NCBI GenBank assembly: GCA_001464575.1
Contig: LNFE01000266.1
Coordinates: 1-60,706, forward strand
Direction of reading: 5' to 3'
Length of the DNA: 60,706 nucleotides
Origin: Acidobacteria bacterium Ga0077553
GTDB taxonomy: Bacteria > Acidobacteriota > Terriglobia > Bryobacterales > Bryobacteraceae
Positions 51,071-59,702 of this stretch are shown here, in pieces. Numbering within the stretch: position 1 is the first letter of the stretch; each line of letters starts with the position of its first letter. Made by a program: the position numbers and the translations under genes. The notes under the pieces were generated by a model. The model was not told the DNA's origin. It saw only the letters and a program-made list of their open reading frames with translations, and searched no databases.

Positions 51071-52258
51071 ATGTCATCGGAAGAGCAGAAGGGGCCCGTC
51101 CCCGCCAGTGAACTTGTGCCGGTAGAACCGGAAAGCACCCCGGTCGTGAAGACCGACGAGGACCCCTCTGCGTCCGAGACGACGCACGTCTCGCACGAGC
51201 AAACGACCGACGCTGACCACGATTCCCATTATTACGATGGGTACACCTACGACGATCCGTATTCGCAGGTGGACAACGTTCCCGCCACGACTACGGCCGT
51301 AACTGCCCCGCTGGTGCCCGCCTCCTCGGGCGGCGGCACGACTCCGCCTCCCGCTTCGACCCCCGATGAGGAGGACGAGGAAGACGACGGCATGCTCCGG
51401 ATGAGCTTCCTTGAACACCTCGAGGAGTTGCGGAGCCGGTTGATCAAGGCGCTTGGTGGCGTTGCCGTCGCGTTTTTGCTGTCGATGATCTTTGCCAACG
51501 AAATCTGGAAGGCGATCTCCGACCCGGCCGCCGAGGCGCTGGCGCGGCTGGGCTATCCCCCCACGCTGAAGCAGTTGAGCCCGACCGACGCCTTTACCGT
51601 TATTTGGATGAAGGTTCCGCTTTTGACGGCGACGTTCCTATCCTCCCCTTGGATCCTCTTTCAGGTTTGGTCATTCATCTCGCCGGGCCTGTACAAGAAA
51701 GAGCGACGGTTCGCCGCTCCGTTTATCATCTGTACCGCCGGGCTGTTCGTGATGGGCGGTTTGTTTGCTTACTTCGTGGCCTTCCGGTTCGGCTTGGAGT
51801 TTCTGCTGGGCATGGGCAAGGACATTAACGTGGAACCGGCCATCAACCTGGTCGATTACTTCGATCTGTTCGTGAACGTATCCCTGGGAATTGGGCTTGT
51901 CTTTGAAATGCCGGTGGCCGTGTTCTTCCTCACGTTCCTCCGGATTACGACCGCGAAATTCCTGCTGGCGAATTCGCGTTACGCCATTCTGATCATCGTG
52001 ATTCTGGCTGCGGTGGTTACGCCGACGCCGGACATCTTCAACCTGATGATCTTCTCCGTGCCGATGGTTTTCCTCTACTTCGTTGGGGTGTTCGCGAGCT
52101 ATCTGCTCGAACTGCGCCGCAACGATGAGAGCTTCCCGTGGGCTTCGGTGCTCGTGATTGTGGCTTCTTTGGCGGCGGTTGTCGCGGGACTTATGTTTGT
52201 CGCCGTGACGCGTTATGGCTATAAACTAGTCCCCACGTGGCCGTTCCTATTGCGCTGA
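51071..52258 (+). CDS. tatC: Sec-independent translocase TatC with long N-terminal extension
   Basis: TatC recognises twin-arginine signals. The 395-residue protein is longer than the usual 250 because of an N-terminal extension of about 108 residues, rich in Glu, Asp, Thr and Pro. The extension contains SHYYDGYTYDDPYSQ at about 52-66 and an acidic run DEEDEEDDG just before the core. The core starts at SFLEHLEELRSRL, with six membrane helices. PTDAFTVIWMKVPL, PWILFQVWSFISPGLYKKERR, VNVSLGIGLVFEMPVAVFFL and VVTPTPDIFNLMIFSVPM are classical TatC segments. It likely forms an operon with the upstream TatA/B gene and serves several Tat substrates in this window. Confidence 0.94.
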   Translation: MSSEEQKGPVPASELVPVEPESTPVVKTDEDPSASETTHVSHEQTTDADHDSHYYDGYTYDDPYSQVDNVPATTTAVTAPLVPASSGGGTTPPPASTPDEEDEEDDGMLRMSFLEHLEELRSRLIKALGGVAVAFLLSMIFANEIWKAISDPAAEALARLGYPPTLKQLSPTDAFTVIWMKVPLLTATFLSSPWILFQVWSFISPGLYKKERRFAAPFIICTAGLFVMGGLFAYFVAFRFGLEFLLGMGKDINVEPAINLVDYFDLFVNVSLGIGLVFEMPVAVFFLTFLRITTAKFLLANSRYAILIIVILAAVVTPTPDIFNLMIFSVPMVFLYFVGVFASYLLELRRNDESFPWASVLVIVASLAAVVAGLMFVAVTRYGYKLVPTWPFLLR

Positions 52259-52372
52259 ATTACCCCCTCCGTTTAGTACTAACTCGTTAAAGAATAAGTA
52301 CTTTCCGGCCATGTAAATTTGTTTAAGCCGGGTTATCCTGCAAGGGAATCGCCTACGCCGCGGTGCACCCTG

Positions 52373-52579
52373 ATGGACCTATATCAAGCAATCCAAGAGC
52401 TGTACGAGGAGAAGCGCCGCCTCGACCAAGCCATCGCGGCGCTCGAAAGCCAAGGGATTGCTTCGGTTCCTGCGCCCCGCCGCCGGGGCCGGAAATCGAT
52501 GAACGAAGAGGAGCGCAAGCAGGTTTCCGAGCGGATGCGGAAATACTGGGAGAGCCGGCGAGGGCCGGCCGAAGGGTAG
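52373..52579 (+). CDS. Small basic coiled-coil protein of unknown function
   Basis: This 68-residue protein has a short N-terminal helical segment (MDLYQAIQELYEEKRRLDQAIAALES) likely to form a coiled coil, a linker (VPAPRRRGRKSM) and a basic helix (NEEERKQVSERMRKYWESRRG). The basic RRRGRKSM core resembles an AT-hook-like or nucleic-acid-binding patch. Comparable small proteins occur in many acidobacterial genomes; none is characterised to my knowledge. ATG at 52373 is chosen because the upstream frame is atypical. It ends 3 nt before the convergent methyltransferase stop. The 114 nt before it hold no further gene. Confidence 0.6.
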   Translation: MDLYQAIQELYEEKRRLDQAIAALESQGIASVPAPRRRGRKSMNEEERKQVSERMRKYWESRRGPAEG

Positions 52580-52582
52580 CCG

Positions 52583-53248
52583 TTAGCGCTTAAAGAACCA
52601 GAGCCAGAAATACTGCTGCCCGGCGCCGTGCCGGTAGCGAGGTTCAAAGCCGCAGCGCTCCGCCATGGCGACCGCTTGTTCATCGGAAAACGGAACGCCG
52701 AGCCAGGTGTCCTCGGGCGTCGTATCGACGGTAACGTCACCCTGAACCTGAAACTTGAACAAGGCGCCTGGCCGGAGCAGACGGGAGACCTCGCGCACAT
52801 AGTTTTCAATCACTTCCCGGCTGGGGATGTGCTGAAAGACGATGGTCGAGAAGGCAAAATCGAACTCGGCCACCGGGACCACGGCGAGGTCGGTTCCATT
52901 GTTCTGGTAGACGTGGGCGTGCGGGAAGTTCGCCAACGCCTTGGTGGCTTGGGCCACCATTTCCGGGCTGATATCGACGGCGTGCACCTCGCCGAACAGA
53001 CCGGCGAGCGCACGGGTGACCCGGGCGGCACCGCATCCGATTTCGAGCACCCGCATCGCTTTCGGGTCCTTTCCCTGACAGATGTTCGTCATGTCGGTCA
53101 GGATTTCTTCGGCCACTGTCCGCTCGCCGGACTGGAAAAACTCATCGTCGGTCCAATTCTCATTGGCGGTGTTGACGTAGTAGCGGGCGTTTTCGCGGGC
53201 GCGGGCGTCCCATTCGGCCCGCATTTTCGAGAGGATGTTGTCAGCCAT
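52583..53248 (-). CDS. Class I SAM-dependent methyltransferase
   Basis: This 221-residue enzyme has motif I MRVLEIGCGAARVTRALAGLF, the acidic loop EVHAVDISPEMVAQATKAL, FDFAFSTIVFQHIPSREVIENYV and LRPGALFKFQVQGDV. The last, with a C-terminal PEDTWLGVPFSDEQAVAMAERCGFEPRYRHGAGQQYFWLWF, suggests a small-molecule or quinone/sugar methyltransferase. The target is not known. It is transcribed away from tRNA-Ala and converges on the small basic protein gene. Confidence 0.88.
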   Translation of the reverse strand: MADNILSKMRAEWDARARENARYYVNTANENWTDDEFFQSGERTVAEEILTDMTNICQGKDPKAMRVLEIGCGAARVTRALAGLFGEVHAVDISPEMVAQATKALANFPHAHVYQNNGTDLAVVPVAEFDFAFSTIVFQHIPSREVIENYVREVSRLLRPGALFKFQVQGDVTVDTTPEDTWLGVPFSDEQAVAMAERCGFEPRYRHGAGQQYFWLWFFKR

Positions 53249-53292
53249 CGGAAAAGTTTATTGTACCGTGCCCACGGCGGGCTTCTGTTTTG

Positions 53293-53298
53293 TATACT
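53293..53298 (+). promoter_or_regulatory. Probable -10 element of the tRNA-Ala gene
   Basis: TATACT, within TTTTGTATACTGG, lies 14 nt before the tRNA, close to the bacterial -10 consensus and suitably placed for a short 5' leader. I see no matching -35 at 16-18 nt. Confidence 0.5.
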
Positions 53299-53312
53299 GG
53301 TAAAAGTCGCGT

Positions 53313-53388
53313 GGGCGACTAGCTCAGTTGGGAGAGCACCACGTTCGCATCGTGGGGGTCGTGGGTTCGAGTCCCATGTCGTCCACCA
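53313..53388 (+). tRNA. tRNA-Ala (anticodon CGC), CCA encoded
   Basis: The 76-nt cloverleaf has acceptor stem GGGCGAC/GTCGTCC with the alanine identity pair G3-T70, D-arm CTAGCTCAGTTGGGAGAG, anticodon stem CCACG/CGTGG with loop TTCGCAT (anticodon CGC, reading GCG), and T-loop GGTTCGAGTCC. Discriminator A and CCA follow at 53385-53388. Confidence 0.95.
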
Positions 53389-53406
53389 AACACTCCGGCA
53401 TTTGAC

Positions 53407-53991
53407 ATGGTCCTTTCGGACATCGATATCAAGCGTTACATGGCGGAGGGCAAGATCCGGATTGAACCGGAACTGCCAGCGGAACAGTACGGATCCTGTT
53501 CGGTGGATTTTCGTCTCGGCAACGAATTCAGCGTTTTCGAACACTCTCGGTTCGCCTTCATCGATCCGCGGGATCGGGGAGCGATTCAGGATATGATGCG
53601 GACCATTATTGTTCCGCCGGGTGAACCGTTTATCCTGCAGCCGCGCGATTTCTGTCTGGCGATTACGGAAGAGCGGCTCGACTTGGCCGACGACGTTTTG
53701 GGACGCCTCGAGGGGCGGTCGAGCCTGGGCCGCATCGGCATCATTGTACACGGCACAGCGGGGTTGTTCGATCCCGGCTGGACCGGCAAGGCGACGCTGG
53801 AACTGTCGAATCTGGGCCGGGTGCCGGTGGCGCTCTATCCCGGGATGCGCATCTGCTCGTTCACCTTTGAACAACTGACGACGCCCGTTTCGGTGCCTTA
53901 CCGGGCCAAGCCGGGGAACAAGTATTCGGGTCAGACCAGCCCCTTGGCGTCGCGGCTTTCGGGCGAAGTCAGCAAAGTTAACGAGCCCTAA
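53407..53991 (+). CDS. dcd: dCTP deaminase
   Basis: Dcd deaminates dCTP to dUTP, or in bifunctional forms on to dUMP, supplying thymidylate synthesis. The 194-residue product has SVDFRLGNEF, RLEGRSSLGRIGI (Ser and Arg of the active site), VHGTAGLFDPGWTG and KATLELSN, with the catalytic Glu in that segment. KPGNKYSGQ closes the triphosphate at the C terminus. The start is the ATG at 53407, 18 nt after the tRNA. The HGTAGLFDPGW segment resembles both mono- and bifunctional enzymes, so I leave open whether it also cleaves dUTP. Confidence 0.94.
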   Translation: MVLSDIDIKRYMAEGKIRIEPELPAEQYGSCSVDFRLGNEFSVFEHSRFAFIDPRDRGAIQDMMRTIIVPPGEPFILQPRDFCLAITEERLDLADDVLGRLEGRSSLGRIGIIVHGTAGLFDPGWTGKATLELSNLGRVPVALYPGMRICSFTFEQLTTPVSVPYRAKPGNKYSGQTSPLASRLSGEVSKVNEP

Positions 53992-54040
53992 CCGCCGGTT
54001 TTCCTATTGGGAGCGCCCTCTTGGTCGATACCCGATTTAA

Positions 54041-56065
54041 GTGATGGGTTCTTCGCCGGATGTGTCGATTGTCATTGGGGCCGCTCTCCTCCTGCTCTTC
54101 GGCGGGATGAGATGCTCGCGGCTGCGCCAACACCTGCTCAGCCAGACGAAGCTGCTCGAAGACGCTCTCGCCGCCCAGCGCCACGCCCGCGAACGCTACG
54201 GCGAGCTTTTCGCCAACGCCAGTGATGCGATTCTGCACATGAACCTGGACGGCCGTGTGGTCGCCGCGAATCGCGCCGCCCACGAACTTTTGGCCCAGGG
54301 CGGGGCGAGCCTGATGACGCACTTCATTGAAGAGCTATTCGCCACAGACGATCCCGGATGGTACTTCGACATTCTGGACCAGGTCCGGCAATCCGGGGCC
54401 GTCCGCGTGGAACGGGAACTGGTCGGCCCGGAGGGCGACCGGCTCACCCTCGAACTGAACTGCCGGATGCAGACGGACCATGGCTTCGAGACTGGGTTGC
54501 TGGCGATTGGCCGCGACATTACGCAGCGAGTCCGGCTGCAACAGGAGTTGGAGCGGGCCCGGCTGGCTGCGGAGTCCAATGCCTTGGCGAAGAGTATCTT
54601 TCTCGCCAATATGAGCCACGAGATTCGAACACCGATGAATGGAATTCTCGGCATGACTCGACTTTTGCTGGACACGCCGTTGAATCTCGAGCAGCGCGAC
54701 CAGGCATCGACCATTCAACATTCCGCCGAAGCGCTGTTGGGAATCCTGAACGATATCCTGGACCTGAGCCGGATCGAGGCTGGTAAGTTGGAACTGGTGC
54801 AGGAGAGCTTTGACCTGCCCGCGGTGTTTGAAGAGGTGATGGACCTCCTGGCGCCAATTGCCCGGACCAAGGATCGCGAGTTCCTCTTCGATTTCCCATC
54901 ACGCCTGCCCTCTCGCTACCTTGGCGACGCGGGACGTCTCCGGCAGGTTGTCCTGAATCTGGTGGGCAACGCGCTGAAGTTTACCGAACAGGGATTTATC
55001 GAAATTCGCGTTACCGGCATGCCGAACGATTTGTTCTGCGAGTTTCTGATTGAAGTGGAGGACTCCGGCATCGGCATGACGAACGCGCAAGCGGCTCGTT
55101 TGTTCCAGCCGTTCGAGCAGGCCGAGCCCGGCACCCAACGGCGGTTTGGCGGGACTGGTTTGGGGTTGGCGCTAACGAAGAAGATTGTCGATGCGATGGG
55201 TGGGGAGATTGGAGTCCGGAGTTCTCCGGGCGCGGGGTCTGTGTTCTGGGTCATCATCCGGTTAGGCGTAGACCGCGCGGCGAAAACGGAGTTTGTTCCC
55301 CGGCTGCCTGGGGTGCGCGTCTGGTGGGATATCGAGTCCCCTCGCCTGGGTCCGGTCATCGGCCGTTGGCTCGCCGCGCACGGAGCCGTTGCGACGGAAG
55401 TGGCGCCAGAACTGTGGATCTCCGACTTGCCCGTAATCCCGGCGCCAGGGCTCCGCAGCGCCCGCAGGCTGCTGTTGAGCCGGGACCCGAGTCCTTCGGT
55501 GGCCGAGGTGGCCGAGCGTCTCGGATTCCAAGGTTGGCTCCGGCAGCCGCTCCGGCAGCGGGAGCTGCTGGAAACGCTGGCGGCCATGCGACTGACCACG
55601 GCCGCGACGGCGATTCTCGGCCCGGGGGCGTTGCGCGAGCAGCGCGGTTTCGTGTCCATCCCCATCAGTCTCGAAGGCCTGCGCGTCCTGTTGGCGGAAG
55701 ATAACCGCGTCAATCAGAAAGTGGTGACCGGAATTTTGCAACGAACCGGTTGTACGTTGGCGGTGGTGGAGAACGGCGCCCTAGCGGTGGAAGCGATGCA
55801 ACGGAATCAGTTCGACGTGGTTTTGATGGATTGCCACATGCCGGTGATGGACGGTTTCACAGCTGCCCGGCGCATCCGGTGCCTGGAGGGCGCAGCCGGC
55901 AGCGTCCCCATCGTGGCGCTGACAGCCGGGGCTCTGGCGGAGGACCGGGACCGTTGCGGCGAAGCCGGGATGGATCATTTCCTCGCCAAGCCTTTCCGCG
56001 CCGAAGATCTGCTGAACCTGCTGCGGGCGCTGCAACCCTGCTCGAGCGCGGCCGCTCTGCGATGA
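54041..56065 (+). CDS. Hybrid sensor histidine kinase with PAS and C-terminal receiver domain
   Basis: This 674-residue protein starts at GTG 54041 (ATG at 54044 also possible), with one N-terminal membrane helix (VSIVIGAALLLLFGG). A PAS domain (about 48-160; FANASDAILHMNLDGRVVAANRAAHELL) leads to HisKA (FLANMSHEIRTPMNGILG, His about 193) and an HATPase (GTGLGLALTKKIVDAMGGEIG). A degenerate receiver-like spacer follows. The final receiver (LRVLLAEDNRVNQKVV, Asp about 597 in VVLMDCHMPVMDG, Lys in FLAKPF) starts a phosphorelay. No HPt domain or separate regulator lies nearby. The next gene starts 7 nt after the stop. Confidence 0.92.
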   Translation: MMGSSPDVSIVIGAALLLLFGGMRCSRLRQHLLSQTKLLEDALAAQRHARERYGELFANASDAILHMNLDGRVVAANRAAHELLAQGGASLMTHFIEELFATDDPGWYFDILDQVRQSGAVRVERELVGPEGDRLTLELNCRMQTDHGFETGLLAIGRDITQRVRLQQELERARLAAESNALAKSIFLANMSHEIRTPMNGILGMTRLLLDTPLNLEQRDQASTIQHSAEALLGILNDILDLSRIEAGKLELVQESFDLPAVFEEVMDLLAPIARTKDREFLFDFPSRLPSRYLGDAGRLRQVVLNLVGNALKFTEQGFIEIRVTGMPNDLFCEFLIEVEDSGIGMTNAQAARLFQPFEQAEPGTQRRFGGTGLGLALTKKIVDAMGGEIGVRSSPGAGSVFWVIIRLGVDRAAKTEFVPRLPGVRVWWDIESPRLGPVIGRWLAAHGAVATEVAPELWISDLPVIPAPGLRSARRLLLSRDPSPSVAEVAERLGFQGWLRQPLRQRELLETLAAMRLTTAATAILGPGALREQRGFVSIPISLEGLRVLLAEDNRVNQKVVTGILQRTGCTLAVVENGALAVEAMQRNQFDVVLMDCHMPVMDGFTAARRIRCLEGAAGSVPIVALTAGALAEDRDRCGEAGMDHFLAKPFRAEDLLNLLRALQPCSSAAALR

Positions 56066-56072
56066 TCGGCAG

Positions 56073-56273
56073 ATGCCCTATATCAATCTACAGATCACCC
56101 GCGGCGCCACGCGCGAACAGAAGGCCCGTATCGTTGCCGAGTTCACTGATACGCTGGTGCGCGTCCTGAACAAGCGGCCGGAGCACACCCATATCGTGAT
56201 CCAGGAGATCGCCGAGGAAGATTGGGGCTTTGCCGGAATGCTCACGGACGAATTCCGCAAGTCTCAAGGCTAA
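56073..56273 (+). CDS. 4-oxalocrotonate tautomerase-family enzyme
   Basis: This 66-residue protein starts with the catalytic N-terminal Pro after Met removal (MPYINLQITRGATREQKARIVAEFTDTLVRVLNKRPEHTHIVIQEI). The family length is 60-70 residues, forming hexamers in the cytoplasm. The substrate is unknown; such enzymes tautomerise small 2-oxo acids or act promiscuously. It follows the hybrid kinase by 7 nt and may be co-transcribed with it. Confidence 0.88.
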   Translation: MPYINLQITRGATREQKARIVAEFTDTLVRVLNKRPEHTHIVIQEIAEEDWGFAGMLTDEFRKSQG

Positions 56274-56329
56274 TCCGATTGCTCCGCCCGTCTGCCGGGT
56301 GCCCGTCCGCCGGGTGTATGATACGGCCC

Positions 56330-57322
56330 ATGAAACTGTCCTGCGCCCTGCTCCCTTTGCTCGCCTGGTCCGCGAGCGCCCAGGAGCCCTCCGGCTGGTA
56401 TCCACACGAAGGCGGCCGCCTGGAATATCGGGTGGGCATCCGCTTTGGCGAGGAGCCGGACACCATGCCGGAGGGTTGGAAGTTTGGGCGCGTTTCCGCG
56501 GTCGCCGTCGACGCGGCCGGCGAGGTCTACGTCTATCAGCGCGGAAAGAAGGCCGATCCCATTGTGGTGTTCGATGCCAAGGGCAAGTATCTCCGCTCCT
56601 GGGGCAAAGGGCTGTTCGGCAATCCCCATGGCCTGCGGGTGGATCCGCTAGGGAAGATCTGGGTGACCGACAATGGCGACCACCAAGTGATGCGCTTTTC
56701 CCGGGACGGTCAACTCGAGCTGACCCTGGGAATCAAAAAGCAGCCGGGGACGACTCCCGCGACGTTCAATCGCCCTACCGATGTCGCCTTCTCGCCGGAC
56801 GGCCGCCACGTGTACGTGAGCGATGGGTATGGCAACGCCCGCGTCGTGCGTTTTTCCTATGACGGCAAGTACGAACTCACCTGGGGCGCGCCCGGAAAGG
56901 GGCCGGGGCAATTCAACACGGTGCATAACCTGGCCGTCGACAGCGCCGGCGACGTCTATGTCAGCGACCGCGAGAACAATCGGATTCAGATCTTCTCCGC
57001 CGATGGCAAGTTTCGCCGCATGTGGAAACACCTTGGCGCCACGCAGGGCATCTTCATTACCCCGAAGGACGAGGTTTGGGTCGTAACCCATCGCGACAAC
57101 ATTGAGAATTTGACCTATGACACCCTGGCCGGCCGCATCATGCGGGTGGACCGGAAGTCGGGCAAGATCCTCGGCGCGATGGAGTCTCCCGGCCATTGGA
57201 TCTGCGTCACGCCCGACAACGTGATCTTCATCGGCAGCCTCACCGGCAACGTCTTCCGCTGGTACCCCGGCTGGTTAAGCAAGGGCCTGGGCCCGGACGA
57301 GGGGCTGACCCCGCAGAGATAG
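56330..57322 (+). CDS. Secreted NHL-repeat six-bladed beta-propeller protein
   Basis: This 330-residue protein has a signal peptide (MKLSCALLPLLAWSASA) and NHL repeats at about residues 50-300, for example RVSAVAVDAAGEVYVYQRG, GNPHGLRVDPLGKIWVTDNGDHQVMRFSRDG and NTVHNLAVDSAGDVYVSDRENNRIQIFSADG. The architecture resembles peptidyl-alpha-hydroxyglycine alpha-amidating lyase-like proteins; catalytic activity is uncertain. ATG at 56330 is the start nearest the signal peptide; the open frame extends back into the tautomerase gene. It ends 6 nt before the convergent TolC-like gene. Confidence 0.83.
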   Translation: MKLSCALLPLLAWSASAQEPSGWYPHEGGRLEYRVGIRFGEEPDTMPEGWKFGRVSAVAVDAAGEVYVYQRGKKADPIVVFDAKGKYLRSWGKGLFGNPHGLRVDPLGKIWVTDNGDHQVMRFSRDGQLELTLGIKKQPGTTPATFNRPTDVAFSPDGRHVYVSDGYGNARVVRFSYDGKYELTWGAPGKGPGQFNTVHNLAVDSAGDVYVSDRENNRIQIFSADGKFRRMWKHLGATQGIFITPKDEVWVVTHRDNIENLTYDTLAGRIMRVDRKSGKILGAMESPGHWICVTPDNVIFIGSLTGNVFRWYPGWLSKGLGPDEGLTPQR

Positions 57323-57328
57323 CCCGCC

Positions 57329-58648
57329 TCACGGCTGCGGCCAACCGCCCGCCAACGCCTTAAAGAGCGCTACCGATTCGACAAACGCCTGTGTCCGCGC
57401 CGTCGACCGCTGAAACTCGGCGTCGAGCGCTGCCCGCTCCGCATCAAGGACGGCCAGGAAGTCGGTGAGTCCGGCCCGTTGCAAGTCAGCCGCGAGATCG
57501 AGCGAGCGCCGTGCGGCATCGACAGCGTTGGCGAGTTTCGCTTCCCGCTCCTGCTGCCGCTGGACGGCGGCCAAGGCGTTCGCGGCCTCCTCGATCGCCG
57601 CCACGATCTGCTGACGGTAAGCTATACGCTCCTGCTCCACGCGGGATTCCTGCGTGGCGATGTTCGCCTTGATCCGGCCCGAGTTGAAGATCGGCAACTG
57701 CAGTTGCGGCCCGAGACTGAAGAAGTTGCCCCCGCCGAACGAGATGTTGCTGAGGGCGGTGCCCTGCCGGCCCACCAGGCCGTTCAGCGTGATTTTGGGG
57801 TAGAGGTCCGTGCGAGCTTGCTTCAGGCGGGACATCGCGGCGTTCAGCCGGGCCTCGGCCGCCCGCACGTCGGGGCGGCGCTTCAAGAGTTCGCTTGAAT
57901 AGGTCCCGGTCACGTTTGGCATCGCCGCCGCAGACGCCGAAGCGACTTGATACGCGGCGTCCTCGGTCAACAGCGCAAGCCGGTGGCGGTGAGCGGCGAG
58001 CTCGCTTTCAAGCGGCGGGACGGCCGCCTCGGTGGTTGCCAGCAGCGTGCGTTGCCGCTCAATGTCCAATTGCGAGGCTAGTCCCGCGCGGGTTCGTTCC
58101 TCGGTCAGGCTCAACAGGTCCTTCTGGGCGGCGATGTTGCGCCGGGTGATCGCCAAACGCTCTTCAATACCGCGCAGCTCGAGATAGTAGCGGGCCGCTT
58201 CGGCGGTAACCGTGATCAGCAGATCCTCGCGCCGCTCCTGCGAAGCGAGCACGTCCGCGCGAGCCGCCGCCAGCGCGGCCCGGTTCGAGCCGAACAGATC
58301 CATCTCCCACCGCATATCGAGGCCGGCCTGCAGGATGCCCGTCTCGAAAGGCGCGACAAACGAGCCCGTGGGCTGCTGGCCGGACGGCGTGGGGATTCGC
58401 GCCACGCCTTGGGTGAAGCCGCCGCGCAGCCGCTGGCCGCCGCCGGTTAAGTTGATCTCCGGGCCCAGCTTACTGCGGGACTGCCCCGTCGCGGCCCGCG
58501 CCTCGGCGATGCGCTCGGCCGCCGTTAACAGGTCCAGATTGCGCGCCGCGACGGTCTCGATCAACCGGTCGAGTTCGGGATCCTGGTATACCTTCCACCA
58601 ACTCGCCGGATCGACGGCGAGGGCGCAGAGAAGGAGCGAGAACAGCAT
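57329..58648 (-). CDS. TolC/NodT-family outer-membrane efflux protein
   Basis: This 439-residue protein is an outer-membrane factor with two TolC repeats. A short signal (MLFSLLLCALAVDPASW) precedes WWKVYQDPELDRLIETVAARNLDLLTAAERIAEARA. Later segments KRRPDVRAAEARLNAAMSRLKQARTDLYPKITLNGL and YRQQIVAAIEEAANALAAVQRQQEREAKLANAVDAARRSLDLA are typical of the NodT subgroup. A clear NodT lipobox is not obvious. It ends the ABC efflux operon with the adaptor (1-nt gap), ATPase and permease upstream. It is distinct from the CusC-type channel at 19776-20984. Confidence 0.9.
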   Translation of the reverse strand: MLFSLLLCALAVDPASWWKVYQDPELDRLIETVAARNLDLLTAAERIAEARAATGQSRSKLGPEINLTGGGQRLRGGFTQGVARIPTPSGQQPTGSFVAPFETGILQAGLDMRWEMDLFGSNRAALAAARADVLASQERREDLLITVTAEAARYYLELRGIEERLAITRRNIAAQKDLLSLTEERTRAGLASQLDIERQRTLLATTEAAVPPLESELAAHRHRLALLTEDAAYQVASASAAAMPNVTGTYSSELLKRRPDVRAAEARLNAAMSRLKQARTDLYPKITLNGLVGRQGTALSNISFGGGNFFSLGPQLQLPIFNSGRIKANIATQESRVEQERIAYRQQIVAAIEEAANALAAVQRQQEREAKLANAVDAARRSLDLAADLQRAGLTDFLAVLDAERAALDAEFQRSTARTQAFVESVALFKALAGGWPQP

Positions 58649-58649
58649 C

Positions 58650-59702
58650 CTAGTGGGCCTCCTCTTGAGCCTTAATCGAAAGGTCCATCTGCTGACCGGG
58701 GTAGAGCGGCGCCCCCTTGGGCAGGGCGTAAATCGCCTGGAGAACCCGCGTGTCTACACGTTCGGTGGCGTCGCCCGTCAGATTCTTCTTGGGCACCACA
58801 TAGGGCTCCAGGCGAACGAAGGTCAACTCGTACTTCAACTGCGCATTCCCCCTCACCGAAGCGCTGGCCTCGGTGTCCGGGGCGAACCGCCAGGCTTCTT
58901 TTTCGTCAATGTCGGCCCGCAGATGCAGTTGGTCGACACGGCCCATCAGAATCAAGGGCTGCGCCAGGGTGCCGCTGGCCGCGTACTCGCCGGGCCGCAC
59001 TTTGCACTGCAGAATCTTCCCGCTGATCGGGGCCCTCACCTTCAGCCGATCGAGGTCCGCCTGAACCCGCGCCACCTGTGCCTGCGCCTGCCGGAGTTCG
59101 GCGCGCGCCACTTCCAGGTCCGGCTTCCACGTGCCGGCGAGCAGCAGCTTCATGTTCGATTCCGCCTGTCGTACCCGCGCCGCCGCGCTCTCCACCGCCC
59201 GGCGCCGCCGCAGCAGATCTTCCTGCTTGATCGCCCGGGGATCCTTCACAGACTCCATCAGCCGCAGCTGCAAGGCAGCGTCTTCGAGCTGCGCCTTCGC
59301 TTCATCGATGCGCGACTGCGCCGGCGGAATCTCCTCCGGCCGCGGCGAGGCCTCGAGCTTGGCGAGGCGCGACTGCGCCAGGGCAACGGCCGATTCCCGC
59401 AGCGTCAATTCCGCGCGCAGATCGCGGTCATCGAGCGAGAAGAGCAGTTGCCCCGCCTTCACGTCGTCCCCGGCTTTGACGGCCACTTGGGTGACCAAGC
59501 CCGGCACCGGCAAGCTGACAGCGATGTTCTCGCTGGCCGCCTCCACCAAGCCGACCGCGCCGAGCTGGTTGGTGTAGGCCGCCACCGGCGGCGGGGCGGG
59601 TGGTTCCGCATAGACCACCTTCGGCGTGGCGCGATTCGTGGAGATAATGGCAAACGCAAGCGCAAGAATGGCGAGGACGGGCATTCCGTAGCGGACTAGC
59701 AT
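58650..59702 (-). CDS. HlyD/DevB-family periplasmic adaptor of an ABC efflux system
   Basis: This 350-residue adaptor has an N-terminal membrane anchor ([20 protein letters not shown]). A lipoyl half-motif (VSLPVPGLVTQVAVKAGDDVKAGQLLFSLDDRDL) precedes a long coiled-coil hairpin (about residues 115-225) and the second half-motif (LKVRAPISGKILQCKVRPGEYAASG). A C-terminal beta-barrel region follows. Together with the ATPase and FtsX-like permease upstream this is a DevBCA/MacA-type arrangement. The start overlaps the ATPase gene end by 7 nt. Confidence 0.9.
   Translation of the reverse strand: MLVRYGMPVLAILALAFAIISTNRATPKVVYAEPPAPPPVAAYTNQLGAVGLVEAASENIAVSLPVPGLVTQVAVKAGDDVKAGQLLFSLDDRDLRAELTLRESAVALAQSRLAKLEASPRPEEIPPAQSRIDEAKAQLEDAALQLRLMESVKDPRAIKQEDLLRRRRAVESAAARVRQAESNMKLLLAGTWKPDLEVARAELRQAQAQVARVQADLDRLKVRAPISGKILQCKVRPGEYAASGTLAQPLILMGRVDQLHLRADIDEKEAWRFAPDTEASASVRGNAQLKYELTFVRLEPYVVPKKNLTGDATERVDTRVLQAIYALPKGAPLYPGQQMDLSIKAQEEAH

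Noticed and set aside
53313-53388. tRNA-Ala as an integration site for a mobile element
   Set aside because: No integrase, no repeat of the tRNA 3' end and no compositional shift are visible nearby.
53992-54040. Terminator after dcd (AACC-GCC-GGTT followed by TT)
   Set aside because: The stem is only 4 bp with a very short T tract, too weak to call.
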